A stretch of DNA of 64,000 nt from Pullulanibacillus sp. KACC 23026 (GTDB lineage Bacteria; Bacillota; Bacilli; Bacillales; Sporolactobacillaceae), in NCBI RefSeq assembly GCF_029094525.1, contig NZ_CP119107.1, positions 1,922,001 to 1,986,000 of the forward strand. The letters run 5' to 3'. Position numbers and translations under genes: made by a program. The notes beneath the pieces are model-generated. The model was not told the DNA's origin. It did not search any database and saw only the letters and a list, made by a program, of their open reading frames with translations. Positions 25,931-35,074 of this stretch are shown in pieces (within the stretch, counting starts at the first letter, position 1; each line of letters begins with the position of its first letter).

Positions 25931-27364
25931 TTATGCTTCTGTAGGCTGCCGTTTTTGATGTCTTAACAAAAACAATCCAAGTAATAGGGCTATGGCAAAG
26001 AAGGCAGCATAAATCCGAAACCCTATATCAGTGACATGCACTAAGGAGAGTTTTGCGGTTTGGGTCGGGATGCCCATTCCAAGGAACATTTGTGAGGCCA
26101 TAGCAGGGGCCATGTAGAGTTGAAGCAATAGAAGAGTAAGCGTTTGACTCACAACCCTGCCAATATTGTAAACCGTATAGAACATGCCAGATGCCGATCC
26201 TGCTTGTTTTGAAGGAGCTGCTGACAAGACTGTTTTGGCAAGCGATGTCCATGCCAATCCGTTTGCGACAGAAATGATGAACAATGGAAGGACCACGCCA
26301 GGAATCGATAATCGAACGCCAAGATTCCCCAGCAACACTAGTGATAAGGCAATAAACACTATACCTGCTAATAATAACCGCATCGGCCCAAGAAGATCCG
26401 TTAATTTCCCCCCAAGCGGACCCATCACCAACTGAGGAAGTGATAAGGGGACAAGCAGCAGTCCGGATTCTAAAGGGGACAAATGCTCTGCTCCTTGCAG
26501 ATAGAGGGCAAGAAGAATCGTGATCGAAAAATAGCCGATACAATAGCACATTGTAAGTCCCAATCCCGTTGAGTAAAGCCTATTTGTAAACAATTTCAGG
26601 TTAAAAAGCGGGTCTCGGACTCTTAATTCTGTGATGATAAATCCACCCCATAACAATCCGGTGGCAATGAAAAGCCAAAGAACTCTGCTTGAAGCCCAAC
26701 CCCAAGTTTGTCCTTGGGAAAGAACGATCAACAGGGATGTCAGCCCCAAGCCGAAAGTGGTGATACCTATCCAATCCGTTTTGAAAGGCTCTTTGACACT
26801 TGATTCTTTTAATAGGAACCAGCCGCCAACTAAGCCTATTAATCCGAATGGGGCAGACACAAAGAAAATGGAGGGCCATCCAAACCCGCTTATTAAAGCC
26901 CCTCCAACGACTGGGCCAATAATGGAACCAATCACCCAAGAGGTGGAGTTGATTCCAATTGCTAGACCTAATTGCTCTTTCGGAAATGTCCTTAAAATAA
27001 TGGGCGTAGCCGTTGCTAATGCTAATGCAGCACCTAACCCCTGAATAAGCCGAAAGATAATGAGTATTAGTCCAGATTCAGCTAAGCCGCACAGGACTGT
27101 AGCTATTGTGAAAATGGCAAATCCCCAAAGAAATATCTTTTTTGCACCAAGTTTATCTGCCCATCTGCCTGCTGGAAGCAAGAATACAGTACTGGTAATA
27201 AGATAGGAAGTAATGACCCACATCCCCGTCACGATGGAACTATTTAAATCCTTCATTAAAGTGGGAAGACCAATGATTACGATTGTGGCATCGACATTGG
27301 TAACAAAAGATACAAGAGTCACAACCGCCAAAACAACCCACTTGTTTGGATAGATTCCACTCAT
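25931..27364 (-). CDS. MFS transporter, DHA2-type drug exporter
   Basis: A 477-residue membrane protein with about 14 predicted helices. Motif D1 lies in NVDATIVIIGLPTLMKDL, motif A in LPAGRWADKLGAKKIF, and the antiporter motif C in GSIIGPVVGGALI. These mark the 14-helix proton-driven drug:H+ antiporter family. The substrate is unknown. It is divergent from a LysR gene (27490) with a 125-base gap holding a perfect dyad, so it is probably LysR-controlled. The downstream end lies about 70 bases from array 2. Confidence 0.9.
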   Translation of the reverse strand: MSGIYPNKWVVLAVVTLVSFVTNVDATIVIIGLPTLMKDLNSSIVTGMWVITSYLITSTVFLLPAGRWADKLGAKKIFLWGFAIFTIATVLCGLAESGLILIIFRLIQGLGAALALATATPIILRTFPKEQLGLAIGINSTSWVIGSIIGPVVGGALISGFGWPSIFFVSAPFGLIGLVGGWFLLKESSVKEPFKTDWIGITTFGLGLTSLLIVLSQGQTWGWASSRVLWLFIATGLLWGGFIITELRVRDPLFNLKLFTNRLYSTGLGLTMCYCIGYFSITILLALYLQGAEHLSPLESGLLLVPLSLPQLVMGPLGGKLTDLLGPMRLLLAGIVFIALSLVLLGNLGVRLSIPGVVLPLFIISVANGLAWTSLAKTVLSAAPSKQAGSASGMFYTVYNIGRVVSQTLTLLLLQLYMAPAMASQMFLGMGIPTQTAKLSLVHVTDIGFRIYAAFFAIALLLGLFLLRHQKRQPTEA

Positions 27365-27429
27365 TTTAAAACCTCCTTAAGTTATCGTTTTGTAACTGTA
27401 ACTAATGTACAAGAGATCATCTATCAAGT

Positions 27430-27462
27430 AAAATGAATATAAGCAATGTTTTGATTCATTTT
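27430..27462. promoter_or_regulatory. Candidate LysR operator between exporter and regulator
   Basis: AAAATGAAT (27430-27438) and ATTCATTTT (27454-27462) form a perfect 9-bp dyad with a 15-base spacer in the divergent promoter region. Its position 28 bases before the LysR start suits autoregulation and control of the exporter gene. Binding is inferred. Confidence 0.5.
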
Positions 27463-27489
27463 TAGTGATATAAGTTAAGGGGGATTAAA

Positions 27490-28362
27490 ATGGAGAGTAA
27501 TGATCTTCGGATTTTTCAGGCGGTTGCAAGTGAAGGGAGTATTACAAAAGCCGCTCAAACACTTGGATATGTCCAGTCAAATGTTACGGCAAGGGTGCAG
27601 CAATTGGAAAAAGAGTTGAATACGCCACTTTTTTATCGCCAACGAGGGATGTTATTAACACCAGCCGGTGAGAAGTTATTAAGTTATGCGGAGAAAATTA
27701 TCCATTTACTTGACGAGGCACATAAAGCTTTAAATGATTCAACAGAACCAACTGGTCGGCTCATGCTTGGCGCCACTCATACCGCCTCTGCCATGTATCT
27801 TCCTTCCATACTAGCTAATTACTGTAAATGTTATCCAAAAGTAGAGTTGTCTTTAATGACCGATTATTCAGGTGAATTGGTGGAAAAGATTCGTCATTTC
27901 CAACTTCACGGTGCATTAGTCAAATCGGAACAGAATGATGATAGCCTCGTGCAGGAGCTAGTATTTGAAGAACAACTCGTATTAATAAGTGCTCCAGAAA
28001 TGAAAGATATTCAAGAGGTTTGCCATCAACCTTTTCTCATGAATACAAAAGGTTGTCCACACCGGGACCAACTTGAAACTTGGTTGAAAACAATGGGGAT
28101 TGGTAACATTCGTTATTTGGAATTCAATCATCCTGATGCGATCATTCAAGGAGTGATTTCCGGACTTGGAGCCTCTTTGGTGCCAAAGTCGTCGATTCAA
28201 TCACATGAAATGAAAGGGGTAGTCCGTTCTTTTGAAATTCCAAAACAATACAGCACGGCCAAAACTTTTTTCATTCGACACAAGGATAGTCTCATGACAA
28301 GCACGCTTTCAAAATTTATTGAGATGTTAAAAGAAAGTTTCCAACCATTAACGGCGTTTTAA
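27490..28362 (+). CDS. LysR family transcriptional regulator
   Basis: A 290-residue protein. The winged helix is SITKAAQTLGYVQSNVTARV, followed by the linker helix and LFYRQRGMLLTPAGEKLL, then the effector-binding domain (LMLGATHTASAMYLPSILAN). It has the full LysR length. It is divergent from the DHA2 exporter at 25931-27364, the arrangement typical of regulator and target, and probably senses a compound the exporter removes. AAGGGGG precedes the ATG. Confidence 0.92.
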   Translation: MESNDLRIFQAVASEGSITKAAQTLGYVQSNVTARVQQLEKELNTPLFYRQRGMLLTPAGEKLLSYAEKIIHLLDEAHKALNDSTEPTGRLMLGATHTASAMYLPSILANYCKCYPKVELSLMTDYSGELVEKIRHFQLHGALVKSEQNDDSLVQELVFEEQLVLISAPEMKDIQEVCHQPFLMNTKGCPHRDQLETWLKTMGIGNIRYLEFNHPDAIIQGVISGLGASLVPKSSIQSHEMKGVVRSFEIPKQYSTAKTFFIRHKDSLMTSTLSKFIEMLKESFQPLTAF

Positions 28363-28480
28363 AAAGGGAGAAGATTGCTTGAAGCAAAGGGGGCTATTAG
28401 TTAAGAGGACAATGATTTTTACTTGTTAAAATAAAGGTCAATTTTGTTTAAGAAGAGAAGTTAACTTTGAGGTGATAAAA

Positions 28481-28903
28481 GTGTCAATAAAAGGACTTAA
28501 TCATTTTCTGTTTTCTGTTTCTGATTTGGAAAATTCTATTGATTTTTATCAAGATGTTTTTGATGCAAAACTATTAGTAAAAGGCAAAAAAACGGCTTAC
28601 TTCGATTTAAATGGAATGTGGCTTGCACTTAATGAGGAGAAAGACATACCTCGTAATGAAATACACCAATCCTACACACATATTGCCTTCTCAATTGATG
28701 AAGAGGAAATTAATGAAATGTACGACAGACTAAAAGAATTGAATGTAAATATCCTGTCAGGTCGCCAAAGAGATGAAAGAGATAAAAAATCGATTTATTT
28801 TACTGACCCTGATGGTCACAAATTTGAATTTCATACTGGTGCATTACGAGATAGATTGAATTATTATAAACAAGATAAAACACATATGGAGTTTTATGAT
28901 TAA
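28481..28903 (+). CDS. fosB: FosB-type metallothiol transferase (fosfomycin resistance)
   Basis: A 140-residue protein of the vicinal-oxygen-chelate superfamily. Diagnostic segments: [72 protein letters not shown], and the ending DKTHMEFYD. His in GLNHF, His in YTHIAF and Glu in FEFH are the expected metal ligands. FosB uses Mn2+/Mg2+ to add bacillithiol or cysteine to the fosfomycin epoxide. GAGGTGAT supports the GTG at 28481, not 28472. It stands alone downstream of the LysR gene. The protein is full-length. Confidence 0.92.
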   Translation: MSIKGLNHFLFSVSDLENSIDFYQDVFDAKLLVKGKKTAYFDLNGMWLALNEEKDIPRNEIHQSYTHIAFSIDEEEINEMYDRLKELNVNILSGRQRDERDKKSIYFTDPDGHKFEFHTGALRDRLNYYKQDKTHMEFYD

Positions 28904-28924
28904 AAGGGATTTTTCTTCAACTAA

Positions 28925-29146
28925 AGCCCATTACATTTAAGTGAAATAGAGACGATACGGGAGTTTCTTGAGAGTGCTTTCTTTGCTGGAAGGCGTTTAA
29001 TAATGCTTCAACCAACAGGGTGGATACTAGACGATACTTTAAAAGAGTCGATAACCATTCGTGCTTTTAGTCCATTTGCAAAACAAATGGTTTTAGTTAT
29101 TGATGAACAAGATAAAACTGTTGTCGGACTTGATATTTGTGGATAA
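28925..29146 (+). pseudogene. Unrecognised protein remnant, 73 codons
   Basis: After TAA at 28922 the frame reads LSEIETIREFLESAFFAGRR, then MLQPTGWILDDTLKES and MVLVIDEQDKTVVGLDICG to TAA at 29144. It looks protein-like but has no start codon or ribosome binding site near its beginning. I do not recognise it. It could instead start at the internal ATG, giving a 49-residue product. Confidence 0.3.
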
Positions 29147-29213
29147 TTTAAAAATTGCCCTTTGATTTTCTCTTGCCCAAAACCTGTACGTGGTAGATTT
29201 TTTCTTGAGTTTG

Positions 29214-30095
29214 TTAATTTGTTTTCAATTGATCTTCTGCAAAATGAATGAATGCTTGTGCGGCGTGACTAAGGTATTTATCCGATCGATAGATGATGCT
29301 CGTTTCCCTGACAGGTGGGTGATCGTGTATCGGGATAAACCGAAGATTAAGATTGTCAATGGATTCAAGCAGGGAATGAGCTTGGATGGCGACGGCGATG
29401 TTTTCTTTTACAAAATGAAAAAGGGAAGGATTGGAACTCGTTTCAACTACAACGTTCAGATTGAACCCATGTTGTTGACAAAAGTTTTCCAAAAAATCTC
29501 TCCCCCAGAATCCTCTTGGATAGATAACGATAGGAACGCCTTTTAGATCGGTCAAGGCTATCGATTTTCTACTAGAAAACGCATGGTCTTTTGAGACAAC
29601 GATTCCGTATGCTTCTCTGGATAACGGCCGAATCACTAGGCGTGGATCATTTAAAGGCTTAACGGAGATGCCAACATCGATTTCATTATCTAGGATGAGT
29701 TCAGTTAAGGCTACTTCAGAGACAATTTTTAGCTTGATGTTCGGATAGGTCTTGCAGAAATGAATGAACAACGGGGTTAGACGAAAATCAAGCTCTGATG
29801 GTAAGGCACCAACCCCCAGACTCCCTCCGCGTTGATAACGAAGGTCATCTATTTCATGGCGAGCGTTATGAAGGCTTTGAAACATTTCACGAGCATATTT
29901 GAGTAAAATCATTCCGGCTTCAGTCAGTGAAATTCGTTTTCCAATCCGATCAAACAAGGGGGTTCCAATTTCTTCCTCTAGAGCTTTAATTTGCAGGCTC
30001 AAATTAGGCTGGGAGATGCCAATCCTATCCGCTGCTTTAGTAAAATGTAATTCCTCGCATACTGCAACAAAGTAATCCAATCGTCTCAGTTCCAT
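29214..30095 (-). CDS. LysR family transcriptional regulator
   Basis: A 293-residue regulator beginning MELRRLDYFVAVCEELHFTK. The helix-turn-helix is FTKAADRIGISQPNLSLQIK, followed by GTPLFDRIGKRISLTEAG; the effector domain has GVGALPSELDFRLTPLF and EIDVGISVKPLNDPRLV, as in the CynR/BenM-like group. It is divergent from a CynX/NimT-type transporter (30449), its likely target. The frame extends to a TTG at 30107, but GGAG abuts that codon, so the ATG at 30095 is preferred. Confidence 0.9.
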   Translation of the reverse strand: MELRRLDYFVAVCEELHFTKAADRIGISQPNLSLQIKALEEEIGTPLFDRIGKRISLTEAGMILLKYAREMFQSLHNARHEIDDLRYQRGGSLGVGALPSELDFRLTPLFIHFCKTYPNIKLKIVSEVALTELILDNEIDVGISVKPLNDPRLVIRPLSREAYGIVVSKDHAFSSRKSIALTDLKGVPIVIYPRGFWGRDFLENFCQQHGFNLNVVVETSSNPSLFHFVKENIAVAIQAHSLLESIDNLNLRFIPIHDHPPVRETSIIYRSDKYLSHAAQAFIHFAEDQLKTN

Positions 30096-30107
30096 TAAGT
30101 TGTCCAA

Positions 30108-30448
30108 CTCCTAAATTTGTGTCGTCGTTCAGTTATCATTTAAAAAGCAAATCATTATTATAAATTTAATATAATTGATAAATAGATGGATCTCAACTAA
30201 GATTTATTCATGCAGTCAGATCGCGGTTCTTGAACACTCATTTAACTAGTTCAGATCCAAAGATTTAACGAAGTCAACAATCGAACAGATCGTTGTCTAT
30301 CGTGACAAGCGCCGCCGTTTTGACCTGCTGCTTACACCTTTATCAATACCGGCCTTGATAACAGTTGCTTAACAAAAGAACAAAAGTCAAGGTTGTGGGT
30401 TAAAAAACTAAAGGAGTCTGAAATTTAACTGATGGGGAGTCAAAAGAT
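30108..30448. other. Divergent intergenic region between LysR and CynX-type genes
   Basis: This 341-base gap carries an AT-rich stretch (about 30150-30185) with TTATCA (30133) and TGATAA about 40 bases apart as an imperfect dyad, plausible as a LysR-regulated promoter. The remainder holds short GC-richer text without an ORF or a recognisable RNA. I see no further feature. Confidence 0.3.
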
Positions 30449-31639
30449 ATGAAGAAACAAGTATTATTAATTATTGCGTTATTTATCGCGTCACTTAATC
30501 TACGTCCAGCGATTAATTCGGTTTCCCCGCTAATGGGAAATATTAACGGGGAAATTGGAATGAGTGCAGCTGTTGCTAGCTTATTAACTTCTATCCCCGT
30601 CATATGTATGGGCGTTTTTTCACCAATCGCGATTAAGGTGAGTGGCAAATGGGGTGTTGAACGGATTATTGGTTGGTCATTAATGATTATCGGAATCGGT
30701 ACGGTTCTTCGATTATGGACACATTCCACACCTCTGCTCCTTATTACCTCTTTGATCGCAGGAATCGGAATCGCCATGATTGGACCGCTATTATCTGGTT
30801 TTATCAAATTACATTTTCCCAAACATGTTCCGTCAATGCTTTCGGTTTACACAGTTGCCCTTACATTGGGAGCTGCAGCCAGTTCTTCTTTTTCAATCCC
30901 GCTACAAAAAAGCTTCCATTCTTGGCAAGCTTCTCTCGCATTTTGGGCAACGATTGCTTTTCTCGCTGCCATTATCTGGTGGTTGTTCGTTAATCTGCAA
31001 GTTAAACAACCCGATCACAAGGACTCTGAAAGCATGAAAGTTAAATTGCCATGGGGAGAGCGGAAAGCCTGGCTCATTACTCTATCATTTGGTCTTATGG
31101 CTATTTTATTCTACTCCTATACAGCATGGCTGCCGCAAATTATTCAAGGTATGGGTTATTCAAAATCTTACGCAGCCACTTCTTTAACTATATTTGTGGT
31201 TATTCAAATTCCTGTAAGTTTAGTGTTGCCGTCTTTACTGAAAAAATTTCCGTCACGCCGTTTGTGGCTGGTCACCGAATCAATCTTTGAACTATTAGGT
31301 TTAGTGTTGCTTGTATTCAATGTTGAACCTTGGTTAGCTTCCGCATTGATTGGAATTGGGGCCAGCGGATTGTTCTCTTTAAACTTACTTCTCCCGATTG
31401 ATGCGACAAATCACCACCATGAAGCGGCCGCTTGGTCAGCCAAAGCACAATCTGTCGGCTATGTAATCGGTGCACTCGGTCCAATTCTTTTGGGCTTGAT
31501 TCACGACTCAACGAATAGTTTTACCTCAGCCGTCATTGCCATGATTGTCATCGTTTTACTGATGATTAGTGTTCAATTTGCTGTCACAGCGAAACGACGA
31601 ACTGATCATATAGAGGAACAACAAGGAAATGTGGTTTGA
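30449..31639 (+). CDS. MFS transporter, CynX/NimT family
   Basis: A 396-residue protein with 12 predicted helices. The opening LLIIALFIASLNLRPAINSV carries the N-L-R-P-A motif characteristic of the CynX/NimT (cyanate / 2-nitroimidazole transporter) family; LLITSLIAGIGIAMIGPLLS and PIDATNHHHEAAAWSAKAQS are further family-like regions. The real substrate is not known. It is probably controlled by the divergent LysR gene. The ATG is preceded by a moderate GGGGAG. A weak hairpin terminator follows. Confidence 0.88.
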   Translation: MKKQVLLIIALFIASLNLRPAINSVSPLMGNINGEIGMSAAVASLLTSIPVICMGVFSPIAIKVSGKWGVERIIGWSLMIIGIGTVLRLWTHSTPLLLITSLIAGIGIAMIGPLLSGFIKLHFPKHVPSMLSVYTVALTLGAAASSSFSIPLQKSFHSWQASLAFWATIAFLAAIIWWLFVNLQVKQPDHKDSESMKVKLPWGERKAWLITLSFGLMAILFYSYTAWLPQIIQGMGYSKSYAATSLTIFVVIQIPVSLVLPSLLKKFPSRRLWLVTESIFELLGLVLLVFNVEPWLASALIGIGASGLFSLNLLLPIDATNHHHEAAAWSAKAQSVGYVIGALGPILLGLIHDSTNSFTSAVIAMIVIVLLMISVQFAVTAKRRTDHIEEQQGNVV

Positions 31640-31665
31640 GATAAGTCACTTAATAAGATAGTCAT

Positions 31666-31702
31666 AAAAAAAGCGTGGGGGCAGTTTACCGCGCATTTTT
31701 TG
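31666..31702 (+). terminator. Probable Rho-independent terminator
   Basis: AAAAAAAGCG-TGG pairs imperfectly with CC-GCGCATTTTTT, 27 bases after the transporter stop. The downstream 220 bases to 31924 hold no gene. Confidence 0.5.
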
Positions 31703-31924
31703 TGGAGAAAAATTTTAAAAACAAATAGCCGCTGTCAAATTTTGTTTGTTATAATTAGTTAAGAATATTTTTATTATTTGTTCTTTGGACGATTACACCT
31801 GAGCGCTGATTAGATGTCTGACATAGAAATAAAAGATAAGTTCCTTATTTGATGCTAAAAGTGGTCTAGTAAGAAGGGCTTTTAAGAGTAAATAACTATA
31901 AATGGCAAACAAAGGGGGGGCCAT

Positions 31925-32611
31925 ATGTTAAACAATGCACAAAAAGAGGATAATCGTTTGCTAAATAAAATTAGAAAGGATCACTCCTCACCGTCACAGA
32001 TGCTGTATTTTTTTATATGGGGGTTAGTCTTTACATTTTCATTTTATTTGGAAAATGAAAGAGTGGGAGCCATACTTTTTCTGATTGTGACGCTTCTTTA
32101 TGGGGTGAGATTTTTCTATTTAATTCTCTTTAAGAAGACTCATGCCCGGTCACGATTATTACTAATTGCGAGCCTATCTATTCTAGTATCCTTGGCCATT
32201 TTCTATATCCACCAGACATACTTCTTTAATCCAGTTACCTTCAAAAAAAGTGCTTTTCTATATGAGTCTTGGAATAATTACAATAACCCAGTCAGCATGA
32301 AAATTACAGGAGGATCAACTCAAGCAAAAAAAGTGACCGATCCTTTCCAAGTTAAGATGATAATGAACGACATCGAAAAAACAAGTCCTATCCAAGTTTC
32401 CATCCCTAAGAATCCCGGCCCGACATTCGAGATCGATTTTTATACAGGAAACACGGTTTTCCAACACGTACTCATTTACCCAAACTATCAAGTTGCGCAA
32501 TACGTTACCGAGATTAAGACCAATAACGGATCTGCCAAAAAAATCGAATCGGTTTACCTTCCCCCAGACTTGTTAAGGTATGTTAACAATCAACTTGGAG
32601 TCAGTCATTAG
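31925..32611 (+). CDS. Hypothetical membrane protein, 228 aa
   Basis: Three hydrophobic helices lie at about residues 27-42, 48-70 and 77-98 (LLLIASLSILVSLAIFYI), followed by a roughly 120-residue outer domain (AFLYESWNNYNNPVSMKITG, PFQVKMIMNDIEKTSPIQVS, IYPNYQVAQYVTEIKTNNGS). The plan resembles the DUF5412-like proteins (N-terminal helices plus an outer beta domain), but the sequence motifs differ. A strong AAAGGGGGGG precedes the ATG. It stands alone and is followed by repeat R1. Confidence 0.7.
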   Translation: MLNNAQKEDNRLLNKIRKDHSSPSQMLYFFIWGLVFTFSFYLENERVGAILFLIVTLLYGVRFFYLILFKKTHARSRLLLIASLSILVSLAIFYIHQTYFFNPVTFKKSAFLYESWNNYNNPVSMKITGGSTQAKKVTDPFQVKMIMNDIEKTSPIQVSIPKNPGPTFEIDFYTGNTVFQHVLIYPNYQVAQYVTEIKTNNGSAKKIESVYLPPDLLRYVNNQLGVSH

Positions 32612-32667
32612 AACCGATTCTATCTTTTTTCTAGCTGTTTCTTATGCTAGTAATATTGAAAGGTTCT

Positions 32668-32836
32668 CCACGATAAATGAAGAGGCGCTTTTAATTTCCC
32701 TAACCAAAAAAAGGAAAATAATGCTATGATTAAATAGATCGAATATTGGGTTACTTCTCTAACGGTTTACAGGGGGGGGAGAACGTAGAAAGGTATTTTT
32801 CCTTTTTAGATGACTTGTAAAAGCAGAGGAGGAAGT
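32668..32836 (+). repeat. R1 repeat plus conserved leader (copy 1)
   Basis: GATAAATGAAGAGGCGCTTTT and GGAAAATAATGCTATG match R1. The similarity continues for about another 80 bases (GAATATTGGGTTACTTCTCT, TTAGATGACTTGTA) to AGAGGAGGAAGTATGAAC, where the next gene starts. A second copy of the whole block lies at 37114-37307. Here it forms the leader and ribosome binding site of the DUF5412-like gene. Confidence 0.7.
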
Positions 32837-33393
32837 ATGAACGTTTATTTAAATCTATTTGGGCTTATGATTCTTATCTTGACTGCCTTATTATTTATTG
32901 TTCTTTGTGTGAGGCTTTTTATCTGTTTTTTCAAAAAGAGAGCATTTCCGAAAAAAATCTAATTGCGGTATTGTCTGGAATTGTAATAGTTATAGGGATT
33001 TATGTTTATGACGAATACTTTTTTACCTTTAGCCACCTTAAAGGAACTTTTCAGGAGGGGCCAGTCAAATCTCCGAATGGAACCTATTCAGCCAATGTGT
33101 ACTATGAACCGTGGGGTGGTGCTGCTGGAGGTGTAACTATTTGGGTGAAAGTAACGACTAACACTTCAAAAAAAGTGACTAAAACTGTCTATTATGCTCG
33201 GGCAAATGATGATTTTACAATGAAATGGAAAACCGATCATACTTTAAAGGTGACGAACAAGAGCCTCGATTATCCAAAGATAGATAATTATAGCGTGACT
33301 TTGGATGTAAGAAATGAAATTTATGATGGATATGGTTTAGCGTGCAAGAGTGTCTTAATGAAAAATGATTATAAGAAATGCTTATCAAACTAA
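32837..33393 (+). pseudogene. DUF5412-like membrane protein with a frameshift in an A7 tract
   Basis: From ATG 32837 (after AGAGGAGG) the frame reads MNVYLNLFGLMILILTALLF and reaches FFKKRAFPKK before a stop just after A7 (32951-32957). The next frame continues sensibly with LIAVLSGIVIVIGIYVYDEY, then KSPNGTYSANVYYEPWGGAA and ends at 33393. One extra A would join the two parts (P-K-K-N-L-I-A). The outer domain has the S-P-N-G-x-Y start of the DUF5412-like proteins. It may be a homopolymer sequencing error, a phase-variable tract or a true pseudogene. Confidence 0.65.
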
Positions 33394-33448
33394 GAAATGT
33401 TGTAAATGAAAGAAACCAAGTGCAGAAACGCGTTCTGCTTTTAATTGT

Positions 33449-33547
33449 TTAAAAAGTTAATAAATTTTCCGATTCGCTAAAACCATGTAATAGTTGATTT
33501 TCTAATTCGTCCATTCTTTTGTGCAAAGTGGTGAATTCATCTTTCAT
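33449..33547 (-). pseudogene. Truncated coiled-coil protein (paralogue of 38471-38779)
   Basis: The minus strand reads MKDEFTTLHKRMDELENQ and GFSESE before a stop, 32 codons. The DNA aligns with 38590-38790, including the upstream gene-start region and GTTATAATGG beyond it, so it is a duplicated copy shortened at both the heptad repeats and the C-terminus. AAGGTG lies upstream of the ATG, so a short peptide could still be made. Confidence 0.5.
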
Positions 33548-33674
33548 TTCGTTCACCTTCTTTATTTCTATTATCTTTCAAAGGTTATTACGATCACTCT
33601 TTTTTATAATGGCACATTTAGAGATGGGGATTTTCCGTTTATTATATTTGGAGGATTAATAGCTGGATTAAAGA

Positions 33675-35045
33675 AGGGGATGAACGCCAAAAAAGGGTTG
33701 GGAGCAGGCAAGAAGTGCGTTCATCGAGGGGATGAACGCCAAAATAGGGCTGAGGGCAGGCAAGAATGGCGTTCATCGAGGGAATGAACGCCAAAATAGG
33801 GTTGAGAGCAGGCAAGAAGAGCGTTCATCAAAGGGATGAACGCCAAAAAAGAGCGAGTGAGGCAGTCGAAAGGGCGTTCATCGAGGGGATGAACGCCAAA
33901 ATAAGTGAATGAGGCAGCTGAAAGGGTGTTCATCAAGGGGATGAACGCCAAAATAGGGTTGAGAGCAGGCAAGAAGGGCGTTCATCAAGGGGATGAACGC
34001 CAAAATAGGGCTGAGAGCAGGCAAGAAGGGCGTTCATCAAGGGGATGAACGCCAAAAAAGGGTTGAGAGCTGTTAAGAATGGCGTTCATCGAGGGGATGA
34101 ACGCCAAAATAAGTGGATGAGGCAGCCGGAATGGCGTTCATCGAGGGTATGAACGCCAAAATAGGGTTGAGAGCAGGCAAGAAAGGCGTTCATCGAGGGG
34201 ATGAACGCCAAAAAAGGGTTGAGAGCTGTTAAGAAGGGCGTTCATCAAGGGGATGAACGCCAAAATAGGGTTTAGAGCAGGCAAGAATGGCGTTCATCAA
34301 GGGGATGAACGCCAAAAAAGGGTTGAGAGCTGTTAAGAAGGGCGTTCATCAAAGGGATGAACGCCAAAAAAGGGTTGAGAGCTGTTAAAAAGAGCGTTCA
34401 TCAAATGGATGAACGCCAAAAAAGGGTTGAGAGCTGTTAAGAAGGGCGTTCATCAAGGGGATGAACGCCAAAATAGGGCTGAGAGCAGGCAAGAAGGGCG
34501 TTCATCGAGGGGATGAACGCCAAAATAGGGCTGAAAGCAGGCAAGAATGGCGTTCATCGAGGGGATGAACGCCAAAAAAGGGTTGAGAGCAGGCAAGAAG
34601 GGCGTTCATCAAGGGGATGAACGCCAAAAAAGGGTTGAGAGCTGTTAAGAAGGGCGTTCATCAAGGGGATGAACGCCAAAATAGGGCTGAGAGCAGGCAA
34701 GAATGGCGTTCATCGAGGGGATGAACGCCAAAATAGGGCTGAGAGCAGGCAAGAATGGCGTTCATCGAGGGGATGAACGCCAAAATAAGTGGATGAGGCA
34801 GCCGGAAGGGCGTTCATCAAAGGGATGAACGCCAAAATAAGTGGATGAGGCAGCAGGAATGGCGTTCATCAAGGGGATGAACGCCAAAATAGGTGGATGA
34901 GGCAGCTGAAAAGGCGTTCATCAAAGGGATGAACGCCAAAATAAGTGGATGAGGCAGCCGGAATGGCGTTCATCAAGGGAATGAACGCCAAAATAGGGCT
35001 GAGGGCAGGCAAGAATGGCGTTCATCGAGGGGATGAACGCCAAAA
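33675..35045 (+). repeat. Palindrome array 3: about 26 units of 52 bp plus a half-site
   Basis: The first full palindrome starts at 33716 and the last at 35017 (1301 = 25 x 52 + 1; the extra base is in one linker near 33847). A half-site precedes at about 33675. Linkers are of at least three types, all nominally 27 bp, including one with AAAAAAGGGTTGAGAGC-TGTTAAGAAG. The final palindrome lies 17 bases before the ribosome binding site of the next gene, so the array may be part of its leader. Confidence 0.95.
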
Positions 35046-35074
35046 TAGGGAACACTTAAAATGAGGTGTTGTCT

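Noticed and set aside
26028-27044. ORFs in other frames across the DHA2 exporter gene
   Set aside because: The exporter frame has all family motifs; the others are shadows caused by its composition.
33521-33787. 88-codon ORF running into array 3
   Set aside because: The second half is palindrome sequence and the first half overlaps the coiled-coil remnant on the other strand; no start signal.
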